Below are positions 57,214 through 64,000 of a stretch of 64,000 nt of DNA, piece after piece (the first letter of the stretch is position 1; the number at the start of each line of letters is the position of its first letter). Below the pieces are notes generated by a model. That model was not told the DNA's origin and did no database searches. It saw nothing but the letters and a program-made list of their open reading frames with translations. A program made the translations under genes and the position numbers. The DNA comes from Lasiodiplodia sp. COLG20 (Eukaryota; Ascomycota; Dothideomycetes; Botryosphaeriales; Botryosphaeriaceae): positions 1,240,001 to 1,304,000 of the forward strand of contig VNWV01000003.1 in assembly GCA_009801085.1 (NCBI GenBank). Reading direction: 5' to 3'.

Positions 57214-57257
57214 CGAACGTGGCTGATCGCCCCAGCGAACGTGGCTGATCGCCCCAG
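57214..57257. repeat. 22-nt tandem duplication
   Basis: Two perfect adjacent copies of a 22-nt unit beginning CGAACGTGGCTG. No coding role is visible. Confidence 0.85.
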
Positions 57258-58637
57258 CTGACGCGGCGGGCAGCGCCCGCTGCAGAGCCGCGGTGGCCGC
57301 GGTGGCCTCGAGTCATTTTTCCTATCCGCCCGCTGCTGCCGGCCGGTAGGCGCGCCGCCCGTCAGCGACAGCCTCCTCAGATGCCGAGACGCCGGATTCC
57401 ATGCCGCAGGCCTAATTCCAGTCACCAGGAAACAGCGCCACGCGCCCATCTCACGACTGACGCGTCCTGGCCCCGGGCACGACTATGGCGCCTTGCAAGA
57501 TCGGTTTACACCCGTAAACATCAAACATCTGTACTGAGCCTCCATTACCTTTCTCCATGAATTTTAATAAAAGTCTGACTATAATATAGTTATTATTAAG
57601 CTCTATCTTTCCATATAAAATTTATTAGAATTTATAGTCTCTACGTAGTGTAAAAATGCGTTTTGTAAAAAAACAACTTCGACTCGTGTAGTGCTCCCCC
57701 TTCCACTACCCGGCGATTCCTCGGTGCGCGCCGCAAAAGGCATTTTCTGGACGGTCGTTCATAAAACCGATCCTGCAAGGCGCTGTAGCAGATCCTACCT
57801 ACATAACGCCGCACCGGATCCCAATTTTCCCGAAATGCCGCCCGCCGGCCCAAAGTCAAGTCGCCCGGGATGCCGCCCCAAAACGCCCGTGCCGGATCAC
57901 GGTCACTTAGAAATGCCGTCCCACTCAGCTAAGTGACAAACCGGGTCATACACACGGTGGCTTCGAGATAGCAACCCGGACGTCGGGATCTGCCTGCTCG
58001 GGTCACATCCAGCCGAGTTGTACCCTATTTTCTGTTCTTTGCTGCCATGGCGTGAACCCTTTTCACATGTGTAGCCATCAACTGTCCCTTCCAGTACATA
58101 ATCATCGTATGTACTTCCCTCCAACCACGCAACCTTCCCTGCCTTGCCCTGGGATTTTCCTCTCCGCAGCCTCTGCATTCGCCCTTTAGAACACCTCACG
58201 AAATCTTCAAAGCGGCACAGTCTCCAGCGAAACACGCAACACCTCTTGGCTTAAGGCGCGAAACGGTCTAATGGCTTTCAAAGCTGATATTACCTGAACT
58301 GTTAAAGTTCTTTAAAGTACTTACGTCAGGAGTTTTGCTGCTGTGGAGCTCAACCCCGGCCGTACGCTGCGCAGTCCCCCGTCTGAGTCTGGCATAGTCA
58401 TTACTGCTCATTTCGTCTGAATGTATTGGAGCAAGGCTGGCTTTCACTTGAAAAAAAAAAAAAAAAAATCAAAGCCATCAAGTTGTTTAGAATCTCTCAT
58501 CTATCAGCTATCGCCTCGAAAGCCCTCGCTAAACCAGTTTTACTCGTAGCCGTCAAAGCAGTGCTGCGCAGGCGTTCCCCGTACCCGTCGGTCGGTCATG
58601 AGAACCGATACACACAACAAAATTTTCATGCGGAGCC

Positions 58638-59136
58638 TCAACACCCAACTTCACCGTTCTGCAGTCTCCAAAGTTCCTCCCAGTCTGAATTTTGGGCACG
58701 CGATGCATCGAAGGGGCAACCATAGCAGGGCAGCTCGATAAGAACGGTGTCTTGTGCGCGTCGTGGGCATGCCGCCTCTAAATCTGACCCTGCTTTGCGT
58801 CAATTGCTTTCCGTTGGCCAAGAACTTGGAGCAACCGGCTTACTAGGCTGACGTTTGGTGCGACAGCGCCACAACTTTCCAACCTTGTGGCGCAGGAAAT
58901 ACGCAGCCACTGGTAGCATTGCCGAGGTCATCAGGCCTGTCAAAGCGATGAGGGCTTCTTTCGACCAGCCATTCGAAGTATCGCTTGCCGAGGCAGACCT
59001 TGTCAAGAGCAGCGTCGGAAAAGATGTATCCCCTACCCAGACGTGAGTACTAAACTTATGGGGTTGTCATGTTGCTTGCTAAAGGTTACTTGCCGTTCAT
59101 GCGATCCATGCCCTCATTCACCAGGACTTCAGTCAT
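58638..59136 (-). CDS. Small single-pass membrane protein, GWSKEAL family copy C, 127 aa (model)
   Basis: Model: exons 59136-59094, 59032-58844 and 58789-58638. The core reads SNGWSKEALIAL, then the helix TGLMTSAMLPVAAYFL and the basic RHKVGKLWRCRTKR. A strong donor (CCTA|GTAAGC) lies 18 residues after the AY that ends the helix, in phase 1. This is the same place as the intron in copies A and B. The 54-nt intron ends GCAAAGCAG. The tail exon (SDLEAACPRRAQDTVLIELP, then CYGCPFDASRAQNSDWEELW) carries a C-X2-CPF motif and differs from tails A and B. There is no ATG in the frame just before the core, so an upstream intron is needed. Best is a GC-AG intron of 61 nt giving MTEVLVNEGMDRMNG|DTSF; a 40-nt GT-AG intron is the alternative. 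If the tail intron is retained the protein ends at 58800. Confidence 0.58.
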
Positions 59137-60540
59137 TGTCCTTTTATCACAAAGGTCAGACAGAAACAATACAGCTTGTTCATGTGTGAGTGTGAATATT
59201 CTATCCACAATAGTTGAAGGTTGCTGTGGTGGGACGAAGACTGTGGTGGGTGAGTATGGTAAAGCATATACCAGAGTGCGAGTCTTGTTGGCGCGGAAAA
59301 AGAAGTTGTAATGTCTGATACAGGGCCGCAGAATGCTACTGTTTGAATTTGTCTATAGCTGTCACTGTGGAACAAAAAGCATCAATCGATATACCACGCG
59401 TCTTGGGTGCGGTGATGCGGGAAATATATATCTTTATGAGGAGGAGCATGGGTCGGGACGGCGTTAACGAAGCTCTTTCCGCTGCCGCCACTCCTCAGTT
59501 TGCCCCGGCCAGCGCAAGCTGGCAGCCCTGCGCCCGCGCATGACCAATCGAGCGCCGCTGTCAGCAGGTTGCACACGCTCACCGTCGAGCGCACGCGAGC
59601 AGCTGCATTAGTGAGCTCGACGATCGCATGAGTCCTCACGTACCTCGCTAATCATGCTATGCAATCAGCCCCAGCCCCAGGGCCAGGGCTCTGCCAGAAC
59701 AGCTTACATACCACTGCCCCCGGCCGAACCGTCTCGGTTCAGAGTTCGGGATTCGTCTTGAAAGCGAGACTCGCACGGTCGAGCGGCCGCACCGGCACCG
59801 AACGCAGCCTTGTTGGGAATTTTCACTTCAAGTTTGGATGTCTATAATTCAATGTAGGAGAACGGAGCGCACTCGGAACACATACTGCACGTCCTTCACA
59901 CGCCGTAAATATGTTCGTGGGTTCCCAAGATGGATGCCCGTGAGTTGGTATCCCTTCCAGCGGAAATAAAAGTATCTTCATGAGTAAAGAAGGCGTCAGG
60001 CTGGAATTTCAATCTTATCAAAATCTGCCTTGCGGATACATTTGAGTTAGCAGCCTGATGTCGGAAGTCGCTGACGACCGGGCAAAGCGGGGATTTTCTC
60101 AGTCGAAGCTCTCACGTCAGCAAAGTCCACTTTGAGCTCCCCGCATATCACCGGCTGCAGGGACCCTCTCGATTTTTAGTTCTGATACAGGAGGGTGTTA
60201 CAGTCTAATTCCAGCGCGAGCTATAGCAAGACCTCCACACAGCGGATAGATATACCCATATGGACGATTCTATAGGTCGAACTGATCAGCATCTGCTGTG
60301 TCTAGAAATCCATAAGTTTCTCATACACAGAAACAAGATTACGCAAGCTTTCAGCTGCATACCCTCCTGTATATTGAGGTGCCCCAAGTTTATTGACCCG
60401 CAGAGGTTAAACGCAGTCCGCTGTCGTAGCATTTCATGATTGACTGAGCTCATAAACATGTAACCAATTAGTTCGTCCTATATCTTCTACGGCTCGTTAA
60501 CCCCGAGGTGTCATCTTACCCAAGATCCAGGGCTCGTAGC
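59137..60540. other. Intergenic between copy C and the foldback element
   Basis: Holds the promoter and leader of copy C. Small frames on both strands are not supported. No RNA gene or repeat was seen apart from the TATA-like element noted separately. Confidence 0.45.
59425..59433 (-). promoter_or_regulatory. TATA-like element upstream of copy C
   Basis: The same TATATATCT 9-mer, 289 bases before the modelled start of copy C. The longer distance may mean a long or spliced leader. Confidence 0.4.
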
Positions 60541-60960
60541 AAGCGCAAGCAGCTTACCAAGCAATCAAACAAGCAGCTTGCAAGCGGCCTTAGAGGGCCC
60601 GCTTGATTAAGTTTCAAGCTCAACGGGGTGAATACCCCCGCTTGTTCGCAAGCGCTTGTCAAGCACAACTCCTACTATACTAGGTTTAGCTCCTATCCGA
60701 AGGGGTATCATCGGCCTCAGAAAAGACGTAAAGATAAGAATCTCCGTAAAGCCGAAGTCCCAATGATGTCTCTTCTAGTAGGAGCTAAACCTAGTATGGT
60801 AGGAGTATAACGTGTATATACTTGACAAGCGCTTGGTAAACAGTCAAGCAAGCCAAGCGCAAGCAGGCCTGCTTGTTTGGTTACCCTGAGAACCCCCCTC
60901 TGCTTACAAGCGACCCCCCCGGGCCCCGCTTGCGCTTGGTAAGCAGATCAAGCGCGACCC
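60541..60960. mobile_element. Foldback / MITE-like element with long inverted repeats
   Basis: Two arms face each other around an 85-nt centre (60695-60779). The inner arms 60668-60694 and 60780-60806 (ACTCCTACTATACTAGG... and its complement) match with one mismatch. AAGCGCTTGTCAAG (60649-60662) has an exact complement at 60821-60834. The outer parts share GCTTACCAAG/CTTGGTAAGC and many CAAGCG/CGCTTG units. No coding capacity is present. This is the form of a non-autonomous DNA transposon. Ends and target duplication were not fixed. It lies about 140 bases upstream of the HET gene start. Confidence 0.75.
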
Positions 60961-61098
60961 CTGCCAAGATCTAAACTCTAGGCAGCAGCAACACACACTG
61001 AATGTTCCCATTTCAATAATACCATCTCCTGCTACTCACCTATTTTTCTTTCCCTAGCTTTTCGTTCTTCACTCATCTTATCTTTGACTGCTTTTGCC

Positions 61099-63115
61099 AT
61101 GGATGTCGACATTCAGCCGAGCTTGTGCAGTGCCTGCCAGAAGGTTTCAGTCAGCGCATTGAGACCTAGCCATTTATTTAAATATGGGCCTGCCTCACAG
61201 CTTGAAGAAAGCAATTCAAGTTGCGATCTCTGTGCGGTCATTTTGTGGAGCTTAAGATATGACAGAAAGCACTTGGGTGAAAAGCCTGTTTACCTTTTTT
61301 TACGCTCCCGTGACCGCCAGCAGCCTTTTCAATATCTGGATGTTTACGTTGAAGGATATAATGACCTATTCAGGTTGGATGAGCAGGGTGAACCCCTGTG
61401 TGAAGACTTTATTGCCAGTCGCCTCACTCTCGAAGGACCTCGTATGTATTTCCAAATGATAATGTACTTCTCGTGTTCCCCGCATTTGACATGTTGCAGG
61501 AGCAAAATGTTTAAACGAATTCACCTACACACCGATCAATCCCAACCCTGGTTCTATTGAATCTTTGCAACTAATCAAAGATTGGATGTCTTCTTGTCAA
61601 AATCTCCACGGCGACTTCTGCTCACAGCATGAGAGCTTTCCGCTTCCTACGCGCCTTATCTATGTCGGATCATCACCAGGCTCTACATCGCCACAGCTCA
61701 AAATCACAAAAGATCTTCCTTCTGATGGATCTCTCCACGAGTATGTTGCGCTAAGCTATTGCTGGGGTACGAAACCGTTCATCAGAACAACGACCAGTAC
61801 TTTGGCATCTTTTCAAACTTCACTACCTATGGATGAACTCCCACAGACCATTGTTGACGCTATACACATCACCCGTGGTCTTGGTATCAATTACTTGTGG
61901 GTTGATGCACTTTGTATCATCCAAGGAGAAGATAGTGCAGCAATGAGCGATTGGCAGCGTGAATCCACACGAATGCGGGAGTACTATCAAGGGGCAAAAC
62001 TCACCGTACTGGCATCTTCTGCATCTGGAGCTCACGATGGAATCCTCGGGCAAAGAAAAACAACATCGCACTCCGCCATGATCAAAATCGACCCGGACCA
62101 TCTAAGTACCGTAGAAAATCTCGCCAGGATTACTCCGTACATCGCAAGCCAGAGAAACAGCATCGAACCACTCGACCGTAGAGCCTGGGCGTTACAGGAA
62201 AAGCTTCTTTCCACGAGAAGAGTCGTCTTTGGGTCGTCTCAGCTGTCCTGGGCGTGCCAAATAACATCTGGTGATGAACAGGAGCCATTTCGTTTTGAGT
62301 CCCCCGGTGCAGATGTCAAATCTGACAGGTCTCTGAGTCCGATTGAAGTCAAGGCCAAGGGCCTGTATGAAAACTGGATGTCTGTTGCAGAGGATTACAG
62401 CGATCGCAATCTGACTTACCTCTCAGATAGGTTACCTGCCTTGAGTGGTCTGTCAGAGTATATCCAGAGGACCGTCGGAGATTCGTATGTCGCAGGTCTT
62501 TGGCGCAGGCGGATGTTGAGGCAACTTCTGTGGATTCATCAGAGCGCAGTACATGACCAAAACACATTCGAGTCTTATACAAGAAGTCCTCACACGCCGA
62601 CGTGGTCGTGGATTTCAGTCAATGGAGCAGTCAAATTTCACGATTGCCAGACGAATGTGACTGCGAAAATAATACATTGCGCAAGAGAACGAATTGGCGC
62701 CGGAGGATCTTTATCACCGCTCAAGGCCAGTATAGTGGTGCTAGGGTGGGCCCAAAAGATGACGAGTATCAGGTGCAAATCTAAGGGCCACTACTATGGT
62801 TGCTACGAGCATTTCTCTCCTTGGATGTATTATCCAGAAGATCTCAAGACTTATCTCGACTGTCTTTCATCCGTACCCCCGCGAAGACGACAATTATCTA
62901 CGGACAGTCCTCACGAAGCTTTGGGTGTTTGGTTCGTTGCGCTCACGGAAGACTCGGGCCTGATACTGGCACGAAATACGCAGCCCATGACATTGAGCTT
63001 CGGACTGGTACCGTACATCCGGATTGGAATGTTTCATGGGTATTGCCTGGCCGCAGAAAAGGATTGGAAAGGAGGCTACAAGTCTTGGAAGAGACGATTG
63101 TTTTGGATTGTGTAG
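61099..63115 (+). CDS. HET-domain (heterokaryon incompatibility) protein, 652 aa
   Basis: Two exons, 61099-61441 and 61500-63115, with a 58-nt intron (GTATGT...GTTGCAG). The join reads LTLEGPRAKCLNEFTY. The start is the ATG of MDVDIQPSLCSACQK. The N-terminal region has the paired cysteines usual in this family (CSAC, CDLCAVIL). The HET domain begins at YVALSYCWG (residues 196-204), continues through YLWVDALCIIQ (246-256) and DWQRESTRMREYYQGAKLTV, and reaches RAWALQEKLLSTRRVVFG. No NACHT, WD or ankyrin domain follows. The C-terminal 300 residues are the ordinary extension seen in single-domain HET proteins. Such proteins can trigger cell death when strains of different type fuse, but most family members have no known role. 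A foldback transposon lies directly upstream and may affect its promoter. The frame is intact. Confidence 0.94.
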
Positions 63116-63293
63116 ATAAAAACAGTTGAGGTCAATTTCACACAATTTTGCAAGTACGAGAAAAAGTAGGTGCTACTAGCCTTCTAATTCATATATTTGT
63201 TTCTTTCATAAGGCTTCTTCTCGTTACCGTCCTCTGACCAAAGTGCGTACCACTTTCCCTGGAGTTTGGCGCCACTTTGTTATCTTGTCGACC

Positions 63294-64000
63294 TCAATTT
63301 TCAATCGCAGTCGTATCAACTCCAATGGTGATGTATCCAATCATGCCATTTTCCACATTCTCGCCATCCAAAGGAACAACGCTGATGACGGGGTTGTATC
63401 CGCCCACCGTATCCTGATCGAAGACCGAATCAGCGGCGTTGGTAGTACGATTAATCTCCGTGTGGGTAGAATACGGCTCCAGGGCCATGATCTGCTGCTC
63501 AAGAGTCTCTTCGAAGTAGAGCTGTCCCGTGGAGACAATGTTCCCCGAAGTGACAGTGCCATTAGCATGAAGAGTCCAGTCGGTGTAAACTATTGAGAGC
63601 CCCGTGTTAGCGACTGTCCCTTTGTACGGGAAACAAGAATGCTTACCTTGAGCGTGGATGTGGATGGCGCGCTCGACGTAGAAGCCGGGGAAGATGGTCC
63701 GCATTTCCATCATGCCGTTCTCGTTGGTCGGCCACATGCCGCGCAGCCAGGTCGTGTCATCGGTGTGCAGGTCCGTCACGCCGATCTCGAAATCGGTGAT
63801 GTTCAGCTCCTGCAGGAGGAAGGGGAAGCCGGTGTTGGGAGACAGTCCGGTAAAGCTGGAATAGCTTCCCGTGGCGTTGCAGTGCCAGAACGAGATGAGA
63901 GCATTGGGAAGCGGCTCGCAGGTCGCCATGTCGATGAGCCCGACGTCGAGCCACAGCGGCACGCCGGGCTGATCTTCGGCCATGTCCTGGCGGAGTGTCT
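63294..64000 (-). CDS. Intradiol ring-cleavage dioxygenase, extracellular type (5' part outside window)
   Basis: Exons seen: from beyond 64000 to 63647, then 63589-63294, with a 57-nt intron (GTAAGC...CTCAATAG). The join reads AIHIHAQVYTDWTLHANG. The frame remains open to the window edge (TLRQDMAEDQPGVPLWLDVG), so the start and any signal peptide lie outside. GLIDMATCEPLPNALISFWH and CNATGSYSSFTG match the fold used by intradiol dioxygenases. FPGFYVERAIHIHAQ supplies a Tyr and the two His of the iron site. These enzymes open catechol-type aromatic rings between the hydroxyls. The Cys and CNATG pattern is that of fungal secreted members rather than the catechol dioxygenases of the beta-ketoadipate route. 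An ATG at 63983 is internal and not the start. It is convergent with the HET gene, 178 bp away. Confidence 0.9.
   Translation of the reverse strand, partial: TLRQDMAEDQPGVPLWLDVGLIDMATCEPLPNALISFWHCNATGSYSSFTGLSPNTGFPFLLQELNITDFEIGVTDLHTDDTTWLRGMWPTNENGMMEMRTIFPGFYVERAIHIHAQGKHSCFPYKGTVANTGLSIVYTDWTLHANGTVTSGNIVSTGQLYFEETLEQQIMALEPYSTHTEINRTTNAADSVFDQDTVGGYNPVISVVPLDGENVENGMIGYITIGVDTTAIEN

Larger units (their letters stand above)
56691..58637. other. Intergenic between family copies B and C
   Basis: Contains the promoter of copy B, a 22-nt tandem duplication at 57214-57257, and a GC-rich block (57.2-57.5 kb) abutting a very AT-rich patch (57.5-57.66 kb). An 18-A run lies near 58451. A 110-codon minus-strand frame at 57903-58235 begins at GTG and is not supported further. 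Confidence 0.45.

Noticed and set aside
57903..58235. A 110-codon minus-strand frame downstream of copy C
   Set aside because: It begins at GTG without an ATG, and no intron cleanly links it to the copy C tail; possibly a gene remnant but not supportable.
58800..58843. Unspliced C-terminus of copy C ending PSKPVAPSSWPTESN
   Set aside because: The donor at the same position and phase as in copies A and B makes splicing into the C-X2-CPF exon the better model, though retention is possible.

Overview
The window looks like a chromosomal segment of a filamentous ascomycete (Pezizomycotina). The evidence is a white collar-1 photoreceptor, a BimE/APC1 gene, a HET-domain gene, an extracellular-type intradiol dioxygenase, and many 46-76 nt introns with GTRNGN...YAG borders and CTRAY branch sites. 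I cannot fix the class from sequence alone. Exon limits below were worked out by hand from splice signals, frame continuity and family conservation.

Layout. From 0.8 to 12.8 kb three genes lie on the minus strand: a 1527-aa Ser/Pro-rich protein, a 676-aa helical plus disordered protein, and wc-1 (four exons). From 14.5 to 35.1 kb five genes lie on the plus strand: mitochondrial ribosomal protein uS2m (MRP4), a YMC1-type mitochondrial carrier with a 12-nt microexon, a conserved Gln/Pro-rich putative regulator, a secreted Tyr/Thr/Pro/Ser repeat protein, and a 137-aa small protein. Very long gene-poor gaps separate some of them (17.8-23.7, 25.1-28.0 and 30.7-34.6 kb). From 36.0 to 40.2 kb lies a decayed mobile element. 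It has a broken tyrosine recombinase and matching 68-nt direct repeats at both ends, each itself a hairpin, and a perfect 42-bp palindrome just inside its left end.

From 41 to 54 kb is a housekeeping block: eIF2A, a tentative small gene, and NUP37 and APC1 head to head across a 195-bp promoter. From 54 to 59.2 kb lie three minus-strand paralogous small genes that I could not match to any named family. Each has one exon encoding a GWSKEAL motif followed by a transmembrane helix. In each, an intron interrupts the coding sequence at exactly the same place, 18 residues after the end of the helix in phase 1. Each then has a different tail exon. The 9-mer TATATATCT (plus-strand sense) lies upstream of all three. 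This array is the best candidate for an undescribed system. It is followed by a foldback/MITE-like element (60.5-61.0 kb), a HET-domain gene, and the 3' part of an intradiol dioxygenase that runs off the right edge.

The left and centre are ordinary core genome (light sensing, mitochondrial translation and transport, translation initiation, nuclear pore, cell cycle). The transposon relics, the lineage-specific small genes and the HET gene mark 36-40 kb and 54-61 kb as accessory-like.
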